NCBI RefSeq assembly: GCF_030817275.1
Contig: NZ_JAUSZD010000002.1
Location: 8,034,501 to 8,098,500, forward strand
Source: Paenibacillus sp. V4I7
Lineage (GTDB): Bacteria > Bacillota > Bacilli > Paenibacillales > NBRC-103111
Reading direction: 5' to 3'
Length of the DNA: 64,000 bases
Part shown: one piece after another, positions 16,391-25,068 of the stretch
How the letters are laid out: each line of letters opens with the position of its first letter
Numbering within the stretch: position 1 is the first letter of the stretch
Notes under the pieces: generated by a model
The model's input: the letters and a program-made list of their open reading frames with translations, nothing else
Databases searched by the model: none
Told to the model about the DNA's origin: nothing
Program-made: the position numbers and the translations under genes

Positions 16391-16825
16391 ATGAACAACC
16401 TTACGAAATTTAAAATAGTTAAGCCCGTTAATGAAGTATTTGAAGCTCTTATAGACCCTGAGAAAATGTCCAATTATTGGTTTTCTTCAGGTTCTGGAAG
16501 ATTGGAGCAAGGCGAGACGATTACTTGGAGATATGATGAATATGATGCACAAGTGGATATAAAAGTATTGGAAATCGAGGTAAATAAGAAAATCGTTTTC
16601 CAGTGGGGTGCAACGGATGATGGGAATGTTGTTACGATTACGCTGAAAGAGCTCGATGATTCGAGTACCGTTATTGAAGTTAGCGAAGAAGGGTTTAATG
16701 AAAATGATGAGGACCTAACCAGTCAATTGATAGATAATAAAGAAGGTTGGGTTTATATGTTGACCTGTTTAAAGGGATATTTGGAATTTGGTGTTAATCG
16801 ATTAAGAGCAGCAATTGTGAGGTAA
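16391..16825 (+). CDS. AHSA1/SRPBCC-domain protein
   Basis: A 144-residue intact copy of the same domain as the broken gene before it (PVNEVFEALIDPEKMSNYW, then WRYDEYDAQVDIKVLEIE, and the closing helix GWVYMLTCLKGYLEFG). The long upstream part of the frame overlaps the broken gene and is not translated. The ATG at 16391 has only a weak GAGAG site. Such proteins often accompany ArsR regulators and are thought to bind small hydrophobic ligands; the ligand is unknown. A terminator follows. Confidence 0.8.
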   Translation: MNNLTKFKIVKPVNEVFEALIDPEKMSNYWFSSGSGRLEQGETITWRYDEYDAQVDIKVLEIEVNKKIVFQWGATDDGNVVTITLKELDDSSTVIEVSEEGFNENDEDLTSQLIDNKEGWVYMLTCLKGYLEFGVNRLRAAIVR

Positions 16826-16872
16826 CTTTCCAAAGATGACCTCATGTAGGTTAAAGAAAGTTCAAAAAGTTC

Positions 16873-16896
16873 AAAAGAGCCTAGGGGCTCTTTTTT
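16873..16896 (+). terminator. Terminator of the arsR-AHSA1 operon
   Basis: AAAAGAGCC, loop TAGG, GGCTCTTTT and TT: a perfect 9-base stem with U tract, about 50 bases after the stop codon. Confidence 0.85.
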
Positions 16897-17003
16897 ATTT
16901 TATCACTTTCTAAATGATGAGGAACGTGAGTACATAGAGAGGCTGACATTCCTAAAATAGTCTTGGGACAGCCCCCTATTCGTGCGTGGACACAAATCGC
17001 CCC

Positions 17004-17909
17004 CTACCTACGGTAGGTGCGAAACAGAATGTCACGGTTGTAGTTGCCAAACCCCTCACCGTACAAGGTCAAACCGCCGACATGCGCCGCATGGTTCGGC
17101 ACCTCGAGTCGCAGTGTCCACTCGTTGCGGGACATGGGGATATCCTTGATCGAGACAGGTGAGAGTCGCTGTCCGTCAAGAAATGTTCCCTGCTCCGTGA
17201 CCCGGATGATCTTCAACCAACCATATTGATTTATCGTGTCCGGCCACCAGGCAGGGGTGAGCTGGCCGCGGCCTTGTCCCGAATCACCGGGACTCGTCCA
17301 ATAGCCCAGCAGCGTATCATTGACATAAAAATGAATGTCGGACGGCCAATTCGCTTCAATACCTGGTGCTTCGGAGCCAATTTCTAGCGAAATCTCAATT
17401 TCCTCAAGTGTCTGACCGGGCAGCACATAGTTCGGAATGTGATACTCCACGAAGCCGCTGCCAAACCAAAGAATCTTCGCATGCATCCGCTCCGGCTCGA
17501 AGAAGAAGCGCGGATCATCATACTGACCAATCACACGATCTGCCGTAGCCAAACCGCAGGTTGGATGTACATCGAAACGTGTGTAGTGGCCAACTGGAAT
17601 CGCAACCTCATCGAACGTTCGCTGCTGCTCCGTTGGCTGCGGGAGTCGCATTTCGATGTAGGAGAGGGCCAACTTGCACATTTTGTGCGTGCCGCCTTGC
17701 TTGCGAACTAATGCTGTCTGAATAAGCCCTCCAGCCTCGAGCTTTTTTACATGCATAGTTACGATGGCGCTGCTTAATTCGAGCATATGAGCTAATTCCT
17801 TGACATTCATCTCTTTCTCAGCAAGCAGCTCCAGTATCTTAAGCCGCACATCGCTTGCCAGCGCTTCATACAGCGGCAGCCATTTGCGGTCTGTTGTCGT
17901 TTGGATCAT
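17004..17909 (-). CDS. ArsR-type regulator with a large C-terminal beta domain
   Basis: A 301-residue protein. Residues 1-90 form an ArsR winged helix (LYEALASDVRLKILELL; VKELAHMLELSSAIVTMHV). The remaining 200 residues are rich in aromatic residues and strands (WTSPGDSGQGRGQLTPAWW, QYGWLKIIRV), resembling a carbohydrate-binding jelly roll. Ordinary ArsR regulators are about 100 residues, so the extra domain is probably the sugar sensor. It is divergent from the GH51 arabinofuranosidase gene, and the 160-base gap holds that gene's promoter. I infer that it controls the enzyme in response to arabinose-containing sugars. Start ATG follows GAGGAGA at 7 bases. Confidence 0.8.
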   Translation of the reverse strand: MIQTTTDRKWLPLYEALASDVRLKILELLAEKEMNVKELAHMLELSSAIVTMHVKKLEAGGLIQTALVRKQGGTHKMCKLALSYIEMRLPQPTEQQRTFDEVAIPVGHYTRFDVHPTCGLATADRVIGQYDDPRFFFEPERMHAKILWFGSGFVEYHIPNYVLPGQTLEEIEISLEIGSEAPGIEANWPSDIHFYVNDTLLGYWTSPGDSGQGRGQLTPAWWPDTINQYGWLKIIRVTEQGTFLDGQRLSPVSIKDIPMSRNEWTLRLEVPNHAAHVGGLTLYGEGFGNYNRDILFRTYRR

Positions 17910-17995
17910 CGGACAATCTCCTCTTAGTGGACTTATTAATGAAAATATGAATTCAAAAGAAGGCAGATAAAAAGCTTGAAATCATCTTCTAATTA

Positions 17996-18024
17996 TTGTT
18001 TAATATAGTCAATGGAGTTATAAA
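17996..18024 (+). promoter_or_regulatory. Promoter of the arabinofuranosidase gene
   Basis: TTGTTT (17996-18001), 17-base spacer, TATAAA (18019-18024). The predicted transcription start near 18031 gives a 43-base leader before the ATG. Confidence 0.55.
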
Positions 18025-18073
18025 TATATTAACCGATTCACATTTTTATTAATTATACTAAGAGGTGAACCCA

Positions 18074-19585
18074 ATGTCTATGAAAGCAAGTATGATTATC
18101 GACAAGGATTTTAAAATCGGAGAAGTAGATTCTCGTATTTATGGCTCATTTATTGAGCATTTGGGACGCGCGGTCTATGGCGGAATTTACGAACCGGGAC
18201 ATCCGCAAGCGGATGAGCAGGGCTTTCGAGCAGACGTACTGGAGCTGGTAAAAGGTTTGGATGTTCCGATTGTTCGTTATCCGGGAGGCAACTTTGTATC
18301 CGGTTACAACTGGGAGGATGCCATTGGACCGTTAGAAGAGCGTAAGAAAAGACTTGATCTGGCTTGGCGCACTATTGAACCTAACATGGTTGGACTGAAC
18401 GAATTCATGGATTGGTGCCGCAAAGCAAATACAGAAGCAATGATGGCCGTTAATCTGGGGACTCGCGGTCCTGATCAGGCAAGAGATATCATTGAATATT
18501 CGAATATCAAAGGCGGTACCTACTGGAGTGATTTACGGATTAGTCATGGGTACAAGGCACCTCATAATATCAAAACCTGGTGTCTAGGCAATGAAATGGA
18601 TGGCCCTTGGCAAATAGGCAGCAAAACAGCCGCGGAATACGGACGCACAGCCTGTGAAACGGCCAAAGTCATGAAGTGGGTCGATCCGTCGATCGAGCTT
18701 GTTGCCTGCGGCAGCTCCAGTCTGACTATGCCGACTTTCCCTGACTGGGAAGCGACTGTGCTTGAGCACACGTATGATCACGTTGATTATATTTCCTTGC
18801 ATCAATATTATGGTAATCGCGATAAGGATTCTGCGAATTTCCTCGCACAATCTATGGGCATGGATCGGTTCATCAATACGGTGATCTCGACGGCGGATTT
18901 CATTCAAGCCAAAAAGCGTGGAAAGAAGAAAATCAACTTATCCTTCGACGAATGGAATGTCTGGTATCACTCCAACGACGCGGACCGGCGAATTGAGCCT
19001 TGGTCCATCGCGCCGCCGCAGCTTGAAGACATCTACAACCATGAAGATGCCTTGTTAGTAGGTTGTATGCTTATCTCCATGTTGAAGCGTGCGGATCGTG
19101 TGAAGATGGCTTGTATGGCACAACTCGTTAACGTCATTGCACCGATCATGACAGCGAATGGGGGAGCGGCCTGGAAGCAAACGATCTACTATCCTTACAT
19201 GCATGCAAGTGTGTTTGGACGCGGGACTGTTCTTGTGCCGCTGATCAAATCACCGAAATACGACGCGAAGGATTATACGGATGTACCTTACTTAGAAGCA
19301 GTTGCCGTTCATAACGAAGACAAGTCCGAAGTAACGATCTTCGCAGTCAACCGGCATTTAGAAGAAGCACTCCCGCTGGAGTTGGATCTTCGCAGTTTTG
19401 GTGAATGCCGAGTTATTGAGCATATCGTTCTGGAGAACGATGATCTGAAAGCCTCGAATACCATTGATGCCCAGGATCGGGTGAAGCCTCACACAGGAGG
19501 TAATGCGGCCATATCGTCAAACAGCCAGATTCAGGCGATACTTGGCAAAGCATCGTGGAATGTCATTCGGTTGAAATTAGCTTAA
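18074..19585 (+). CDS. abfA: Alpha-N-arabinofuranosidase, GH51
   Basis: A 503-residue intracellular GH51 enzyme that removes terminal alpha-L-arabinofuranosyl groups from arabino-oligosaccharides. Visible hallmarks are FIEHLGRAVYGGIYEPGHP near residue 20, the acid/base Glu in CLGNEMDGPWQ (near residue 173) and the nucleophile Glu in SFDEWNVWYH (near residue 292). The length matches the family and there is no signal peptide. The ATG at 18074 with AGAGGTG before it is preferred over the GTG at 18065, which is part of the ribosome site. A terminator follows, so it is monocistronic. No arabinan transporter is adjacent. Confidence 0.95.
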   Translation: MSMKASMIIDKDFKIGEVDSRIYGSFIEHLGRAVYGGIYEPGHPQADEQGFRADVLELVKGLDVPIVRYPGGNFVSGYNWEDAIGPLEERKKRLDLAWRTIEPNMVGLNEFMDWCRKANTEAMMAVNLGTRGPDQARDIIEYSNIKGGTYWSDLRISHGYKAPHNIKTWCLGNEMDGPWQIGSKTAAEYGRTACETAKVMKWVDPSIELVACGSSSLTMPTFPDWEATVLEHTYDHVDYISLHQYYGNRDKDSANFLAQSMGMDRFINTVISTADFIQAKKRGKKKINLSFDEWNVWYHSNDADRRIEPWSIAPPQLEDIYNHEDALLVGCMLISMLKRADRVKMACMAQLVNVIAPIMTANGGAAWKQTIYYPYMHASVFGRGTVLVPLIKSPKYDAKDYTDVPYLEAVAVHNEDKSEVTIFAVNRHLEEALPLELDLRSFGECRVIEHIVLENDDLKASNTIDAQDRVKPHTGGNAAISSNSQIQAILGKASWNVIRLKLA

Positions 19586-19618
19586 AGAGACGAGTAGACG
19601 ATATTACTATATAAATAG

Positions 19619-19661
19619 GACATGGCCTGGGACTATCGCCCCTACCATGTCTTTTTATTTT
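19619..19661 (+). terminator. Terminator of the arabinofuranosidase gene
   Basis: GACATGG (19619-19625) and CCATGTC (19645-19651) form the stem, followed by TTTTTATTTT. Confidence 0.8.
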
Positions 19662-19852
19662 ACCCAGACCGCATCATCAATTTGCGTTAGGATTTTCCAG
19701 ATGTCAGATCCGATAAATAGTCTCATTAAATAACATAATAACGGTGAATTGCGCGATAGGTATCACAATTGAATCTGGAGAACTCCTTTATTTTACAATC
19801 TATGCTCTGGTATGATGAGAGAAATACAACAGATTGAAGGAGTTTCGTGCGT

Positions 19853-20167
19853 ATGAAATTAAAGCTGTTTGGTGTAATCGTTCTGGCTCTCGGCTTATCT
19901 GCCTGTGGAAATAAACAAAATGAAACGCAGTCGGCGGCGGTAAAAGTGGACGTTCCTAAGATTTATCAAAATTTCTGCATCTCGTGTCATGGTAATCAAT
20001 TACAAGGTGGACAAGGCCCTAATATCCAAAAAGTGGGAGAACGGTTAGATGAAGCGGAGATCATAAAGCGTATTCAAAAGGGTGGTGGCGGGATGCCGCC
20101 GTTTCAAGTGGCACTGAAAGAGGAAGAATTGAAGGCGTTGGCGTCATGGTTGGCAGGACTCAAATAA
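19853..20167 (+). CDS. Small membrane-anchored cytochrome c (c551 type)
   Basis: A 104-residue lipoprotein cytochrome. A short signal ends in the lipobox LSAC, giving an N-terminal lipidated Cys. A polar linker follows, then the haem-binding CISCH (near residue 41), and the axial Met in GGGMPPF. Size and layout match B. subtilis CccB (cytochrome c551), an electron carrier on the outer face of the membrane that delivers electrons to a cytochrome c oxidase. AAGGAG lies 10 bases before the ATG at 19853 and 4 bases before an alternative GTG at 19847, so the start may be two codons earlier. An extended -10 (TGGTATGAT at 19808-19816) precedes it. Confidence 0.9.
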   Translation: MKLKLFGVIVLALGLSACGNKQNETQSAAVKVDVPKIYQNFCISCHGNQLQGGQGPNIQKVGERLDEAEIIKRIQKGGGGMPPFQVALKEEELKALASWLAGLK

Positions 20168-20264
20168 TGGATTTTTATGGTAGAACTAAGGTTCCTTTAA
20201 GGTTAGCTACATAATTTCTTCACAATTGGTGTTTATAATAGGGGCTAGAGGAGAGTGATGCAAT

Positions 20265-22283
20265 ATGCACTTGAATTTGAAGCCCCGGAACCATCTTCCT
20301 AAGAAGATGAGACCAAACCGTCTGGGAGCGACGATTTCGCTTTTATTATTTATGATTTGCTTACCTATACTTTCTGTAGCCGGAATGGAACTTCTCGAAC
20401 GCGGTACTTTGCATGAAACGGCCCAATGGATAACATCTAACCGATCACTTTTTCTATTAAATGTAGGAGTATCTTTCTGTTTATTAGCTTTCATTTATGC
20501 TGTTGTAGGATCATTAGCTATTTCCGGATCCATCTCAACCTTATTGCTTGGCCTTATGGCTCTGATCTCTTATATGAAGGTGAAAATGATTGGGGAGCCA
20601 TTCTTCCCGTGGGATATTTTACTGAACAAAGAAAGTATGGATATAGCTTCGCTTGTAACAGGGAAAGCCGCACTTCTCCGAATCGGAGCTGTGGTCATCG
20701 CGGTCATCCTTGTATTTTTATTAAAATGGGTACTCCCGCGTGTATCTTTATCTATTATCAGTCGAATTGGTTTAGGGCTGTTCTCGCTCTATGCCTTGTA
20801 TGCATGTGCAATCAAAACACCGTTAGCTGGCAAAATTCTTGACCATATAGGTGTAAACGAGATTGTATGGAATCAGAAAGAGAACTATGCGAATAATGGA
20901 CTAGCGCTAGCTTTTACCCTCAATGTCAAAAATTCGATCGTTCAAAAGCCAGAAACGTATAGTGATCAGAGTATTGCCACCGTTGCAGCTAATCTCCAAG
21001 AGGTAGGCATGCAAAAGGCAGGACTGAAAAGGTCCGTAGATGCTGATTCTCTAAAAGGGAAGAAGCCGAACGTGATTTTCATTATGAGTGAAGCTTTTTG
21101 GGATCCAACTTTGCTAACGAATGTGAAGTTCAGTGAAGATCCGGTACCCACTCTCCACCGTTTACAGAAGGAGTCGACATCCGGATACCTGTTGTCCCCC
21201 CAATTCGGTGGCGGTACCAGCAATGTGGAATTCGAAGTGTTGACGGGGAACTCGATGAGCCTCCTGCCAGGAGGGTCCATTCCGTATCAACAATATATAA
21301 CAAAACCTGTACCGAGCTTGGCGAGTTATTTTGCCGATCAGGGTTACAAAAGTATGGGTATTCACTCCTATGAAGGCTGGTTCTGGAACCGCAATTCGGT
21401 GTATAAGGAATTAGGTTTCGAAAGCTTTAAGAGCAGTGAACATTTCAAGAATCCGGAAATGAAGGGTTACTTTATCTCAGATGCCGAAGTGTCTAGGAGC
21501 ATTATAGATGAAGTAGATAAAACCGATGATCCGATGTTTATGTACAACGTAACCATGCAAAATCATGGACCTTATGATGAACCTCGGTACGGAGAAAATC
21601 AGTTCAAAGCGGAAGGTGACTTGACGCCTGAAGCAAAAACGATTCTTGAGACATACGCGCAGGGCGCGCATGATGCGGATCAAAGCTTACAAATGCTGAT
21701 CGATCACTTCCAGAATTCGGATGAACCGACGATGATCGTATTCTATGGGGACCATTTGCCGATGCTGGGATTAGATTATCAAGTATATAAAGAAGCAGGT
21801 TTCATCCAAACCAGTAACGCGAATGATTGGTCGCTGGAAGAAGTGAAGAAGATGCACAGCATCCCGCTGGTTACGTGGTCGAACTTCGATATGCCGAAGC
21901 AGGACATTCCACTCCTCAGTGATTCCTTCCTCGGTGCCCACGTGCTGGATATGCTGCATATGGAGAAACCAGCTAATTTTAAGTTGAATGCCGAATTGGC
22001 GGCGCAAGTGCCAGGACTACTGAGTAATCTGGTTGTTGATGCGAACCAAGAACTTCATACTGAAGTCCCCGAATCCGCGCAAGCACTCCGTGATGACTAC
22101 AGGAATGTGCAGTACGATTTACTATTCGGCAAGCAGTACTTGGCTGAACATATCGATCATGACTATTTGACGAAAACCATTCAGGATAGCTATAACGCAG
22201 AATTTGATGAAGAAAATATTCATCCACAATCTCAGGGAGTGAGCAGCAATACTCCCACTGCGAAGCCGGTGAGCGTGCAGTAA
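20265..22283 (+). CDS. LTA-synthase-family sulfatase-fold membrane enzyme
   Basis: A 672-residue protein: five membrane helices in residues 20-190, then a large extracellular sulfatase-fold domain. Metal and catalytic residues of the LtaS family are visible: Glu in IFIMSEAFWDP (near 275), the nucleophile Thr in GGGTSNVEFEVLTG (near 320), MQNHGPYDEP and the FYGDHLPMLG metal site (near 500). The family transfers glycerol phosphate from phosphatidylglycerol to a glycolipid or related acceptor. This member has the longer, divergent N-terminal half typical of Paenibacillus paralogues, so the exact acceptor is uncertain. Shine-Dalgarno GAGGAGAG at 8 bases. A terminator follows directly. Confidence 0.9.
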   Translation: MHLNLKPRNHLPKKMRPNRLGATISLLLFMICLPILSVAGMELLERGTLHETAQWITSNRSLFLLNVGVSFCLLAFIYAVVGSLAISGSISTLLLGLMALISYMKVKMIGEPFFPWDILLNKESMDIASLVTGKAALLRIGAVVIAVILVFLLKWVLPRVSLSIISRIGLGLFSLYALYACAIKTPLAGKILDHIGVNEIVWNQKENYANNGLALAFTLNVKNSIVQKPETYSDQSIATVAANLQEVGMQKAGLKRSVDADSLKGKKPNVIFIMSEAFWDPTLLTNVKFSEDPVPTLHRLQKESTSGYLLSPQFGGGTSNVEFEVLTGNSMSLLPGGSIPYQQYITKPVPSLASYFADQGYKSMGIHSYEGWFWNRNSVYKELGFESFKSSEHFKNPEMKGYFISDAEVSRSIIDEVDKTDDPMFMYNVTMQNHGPYDEPRYGENQFKAEGDLTPEAKTILETYAQGAHDADQSLQMLIDHFQNSDEPTMIVFYGDHLPMLGLDYQVYKEAGFIQTSNANDWSLEEVKKMHSIPLVTWSNFDMPKQDIPLLSDSFLGAHVLDMLHMEKPANFKLNAELAAQVPGLLSNLVVDANQELHTEVPESAQALRDDYRNVQYDLLFGKQYLAEHIDHDYLTKTIQDSYNAEFDEENIHPQSQGVSSNTPTAKPVSVQ

Positions 22284-22286
22284 TAG

Positions 22287-22332
22287 AAGTCCCCATTTTG
22301 TTGCTTTGAGCGACGAGATGGGGACTTTTTTG
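22287..22332 (+). terminator. Terminator of the LTA-synthase-like gene
   Basis: AAGTCCCCAT (22287-22296) pairs with ATGGGGACTT (22318-22327), followed by TTTT; it begins four bases after the stop codon. Confidence 0.85.
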
Positions 22333-22476
22333 ATTTTGTTGGAGGCGTTATCACTAACTAAAAAATAATCATTGCCATGGTTAGGGGAATTTTGGTAATA
22401 TAGACTTCCGTCTCTACGCGGCGGCTGCAAAAAAAAGCTAGTTGATAAAGGATCAAAACAGCTCAGGAGGTGTTTT

Positions 22477-23253
22477 ATGCTTTTCGCGGTTTTGGCGCGC
22501 AAGGCGTATGCGAGGAATTTGCAGTATCGCGGTTCGCATCTGCTCCACAATGCAGTGAGTGCGGTGTTTGGCTTCATTTATGCGAGCATCTGGACCGGTT
22601 TGGGGAGCGACGCGTCACTTGGCGAATACGGTGCGAAAGGGATTGTAGGTTATATAGCTTTTAACCAAGCGATTCTTTGGATTACGCAGTTCACGACGAA
22701 TGGACTCGGGCTCGAGCAATCGGTGCGCACCGGGCAAATTGCGGTCGATCTCATGCGGCCTGTACACTTATTCTATCAGGCAATGAGCCGAGAATGGGGT
22801 CAGGTATATTATCAGTTTCTTTATAAATTTATCCCGATTTATGCCCTCTACTACTTTATTTTCTCCTTACAGCTCCCACATCACGCTTCGGTTTATGGCT
22901 GGACAGCGATCGCGCTCGTCTTGGCAGCATATATCTCCATTTGTACGAATTATTTGATAGGTGTTGCAGCTTTGTGGACGACAGAGTCACGCTGGTTTTA
23001 CTGGGTCAATTATTCGTTCAGTACGCTGCTCTCTGGCTTTTTCATTCCTTTAGAATGGTTGCCGAATTGGCTCCGCACGATTAGCTTTTACACACCATAT
23101 CCCTATCTACTCTATTATCCCACTCGTATCTACATGCAGCTTGAACAAGGAACTGTTGTGCTCGGCTCTCTCTTATGGGGCATCGGGTTTACTTGTGTCT
23201 GTCTGGCGGTTACGCAGGGGGTACGCAGAAAGCTGGAGGTGCAGGGCGGATGA
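22477..23253 (+). CDS. ABC-2 type transporter permease (COG4587-like)
   Basis: A 258-residue protein with six membrane segments, beginning at an ATG with AGGAGGTG 5 bases upstream. It resembles the first permease of the three-gene ABC-2 exporters in which two different permeases pair with one ATPase; characteristic are EQSVRTGQIAVDLMRP (coupling region, near residue 86) and the C-terminal FFIPLEWLPNWLR. It overlaps the next permease by four bases. Substrate unknown for the family. Confidence 0.85.
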   Translation: MLFAVLARKAYARNLQYRGSHLLHNAVSAVFGFIYASIWTGLGSDASLGEYGAKGIVGYIAFNQAILWITQFTTNGLGLEQSVRTGQIAVDLMRPVHLFYQAMSREWGQVYYQFLYKFIPIYALYYFIFSLQLPHHASVYGWTAIALVLAAYISICTNYLIGVAALWTTESRWFYWVNYSFSTLLSGFFIPLEWLPNWLRTISFYTPYPYLLYYPTRIYMQLEQGTVVLGSLLWGIGFTCVCLAVTQGVRRKLEVQGG

Positions 23254-24041
23254 TGACGATGAGGCTCTATATGCTGCTGATCAGGGCGAGCTTGCGAAGC
23301 CGGATGCAGTATAAGTTTAATTTCTTTTTCTCGACCGTGATGGCTTCTTTTGTACATATCTCAGAATTTCTAATGGTGGCGCTGGTGATGATGCGTTTCG
23401 GCAACATCAAAGGCTGGACGCTATATGAGGTTTGCTATTTGTATGGGGTCATGATGATATCCAAAGCGATTTATCGCACGCTGGCTTCCGATGTACATCA
23501 TCTAGAGAAATATCTCGTTTCGGGTGATCTGGATGCGCTTCTCACACGGCCAGTCCCCGTGCTGCTGGCGCTGATGACACAAAATTCCCGGCTCTTATTT
23601 GCCGAAGTTGGGCAAGGCATCATTTTATTGTTTATTGCTATGAAAGCTTTAATGGCTGATGGACAAATCGGATGGTCAGCCGTTCCTTTAACGGTGTTAA
23701 TTATCCTAACGGGTGCCATTATTTTATTCGCTATCGGTCTAGCGACAGCAGCAGCCGGCTTCTGGCTGACACGGATCGAATCCTTGCAAAATATGACCGA
23801 GGACGCTTCCCAAACCGCGGCGCGCTATCCGCTTTCCTTGTATCCAAAGTGGCTGCAGGGTGCGCTATTGGTGCTCGTTCCGGTAGGCTTCGTCAATTAC
23901 ATTCCTACCTTATATTTGCTGAGACATCAAGGTGGCATAGGGATGCTGATAGGCACCATTGCTGTTTCATTCGCTGCGCTCTGGCTGGCTATGCGCTTCT
24001 GGAAGCTAGGACTATCTCGCTATCAAAGCACAGGAAGTTAA
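23250..24041 (+). CDS. ABC-2 type transporter permease (COG3694-like)
   Basis: A 263-residue six-helix permease, partner of the preceding gene. The ATG at 23250 overlaps the previous stop codon (ATGA) and has GGAGGT 9 bases upstream, so it is preferred over the frame start at 23175. The coupling region LEKYLVSGDLDALLTRPVP (near residue 82) parallels that of the first permease, showing that the two are distant paralogues. The pair should form a heterodimeric channel driven by the ATPase that follows. Confidence 0.85.
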   Translation: MMTMRLYMLLIRASLRSRMQYKFNFFFSTVMASFVHISEFLMVALVMMRFGNIKGWTLYEVCYLYGVMMISKAIYRTLASDVHHLEKYLVSGDLDALLTRPVPVLLALMTQNSRLLFAEVGQGIILLFIAMKALMADGQIGWSAVPLTVLIILTGAIILFAIGLATAAAGFWLTRIESLQNMTEDASQTAARYPLSLYPKWLQGALLVLVPVGFVNYIPTLYLLRHQGGIGMLIGTIAVSFAALWLAMRFWKLGLSRYQSTGS

Positions 24042-24075
24042 CCGAGGGCTTATACAAGGAGGGAACATAAGAAAC

Positions 24076-25047
24076 ATGATAACCGTAACGAATTTGCGCA
24101 AAACCTTTCAAACTCCGATAGTCAAAGAAGGCAAGTTCTCAGGTATTCGAACTTTGTTCTCACGAGCCTATAAAGAGAAGGAAGCGGTACGCGATGTAAG
24201 CTTCGAGATTGAATCTGGCGAGTTCGTCGGGTATATTGGACCTAATGGAGCGGGAAAGTCGACGACGATCAAAATGCTTACAGGCATTCTTCACCCAACC
24301 TCCGGCGAAGTGCTCATACACGGCTATAGTCCTCAGAAGCATCGAAGACGAGTCGTAAAGCAGCTTGGCGTTGTATTCGGTCAGCGCAGCCAGCTGTGGT
24401 GGGATCTGCCGGTCAAGGATTCCTATGAGATCCTTACGGCCATGTATCGCGTGGAGGAAAGCACCGCCCGCCGCAGGTTAGGCGAATTGACAGAGCTTCT
24501 TGAACTGAAGGAGCTGATGGACACGCCTGTCCGGAAGCTTTCCCTTGGGCAGCGGATGCGGGCCGATTTGGCAGCTTCGATGCTGCATGATCCGGATATT
24601 TTGTTTCTGGATGAGCCGACCATCGGATTGGATGTTGTCGCCAAGCGGAACATTCGCGGCTTTCTTCAGACATTAAATCGGGATTTCGGTAAGACGATTC
24701 TGCTTACTACGCATGATATGGATGACATCGAACAACTGTGTAAACGAGTCATCGTGATCAACCATGGGCAAATCGGCTATGACGGCTCGATTGATGAGCT
24801 TCGGGATCGCATTGGCTTACCTACGATGATGAAGGTCACTTATCGAGGTGATATCCAAGTCCCAGCTAGCTGGGAGCTTCCGTTTCGTGTGGTGGAGCAA
24901 GAAGCGAATAGGCTCACGATTGCGTGTAACCGCCAAGAGCTGAAAGCGATGGATGTGCTGCGTATCGTCAGCAGCTGGGGCGATATGGACGATGTACATA
25001 TGGAAGAGCCTGAGTTTGAAGAGGTGATCCACGGGGTATATAAATAG
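24076..25047 (+). CDS. ABC transporter ATP-binding protein (COG4586-like)
   Basis: A 323-residue ATPase with Walker A GPNGAGKST (near residue 57), signature LSLGQRMRADLA (near residue 155), Walker B ILFLDEPTIGLD (near residue 175) and the H-loop TTHDMDD. The LSLGQRMRADLA variant and the length of over 300 residues are typical of ATPases paired with COG4587/COG3694 permeases. The C-terminal 80 residues form a regulatory domain. Shine-Dalgarno GGAGGG is 12 bases from the ATG, longer than usual. Together with the two permeases it completes an exporter of unknown substrate. Confidence 0.9.
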   Translation: MITVTNLRKTFQTPIVKEGKFSGIRTLFSRAYKEKEAVRDVSFEIESGEFVGYIGPNGAGKSTTIKMLTGILHPTSGEVLIHGYSPQKHRRRVVKQLGVVFGQRSQLWWDLPVKDSYEILTAMYRVEESTARRRLGELTELLELKELMDTPVRKLSLGQRMRADLAASMLHDPDILFLDEPTIGLDVVAKRNIRGFLQTLNRDFGKTILLTTHDMDDIEQLCKRVIVINHGQIGYDGSIDELRDRIGLPTMMKVTYRGDIQVPASWELPFRVVEQEANRLTIACNRQELKAMDVLRIVSSWGDMDDVHMEEPEFEEVIHGVYK

Positions 25048-25068
25048 ATAGAAGTGGAGTGAGACCGT

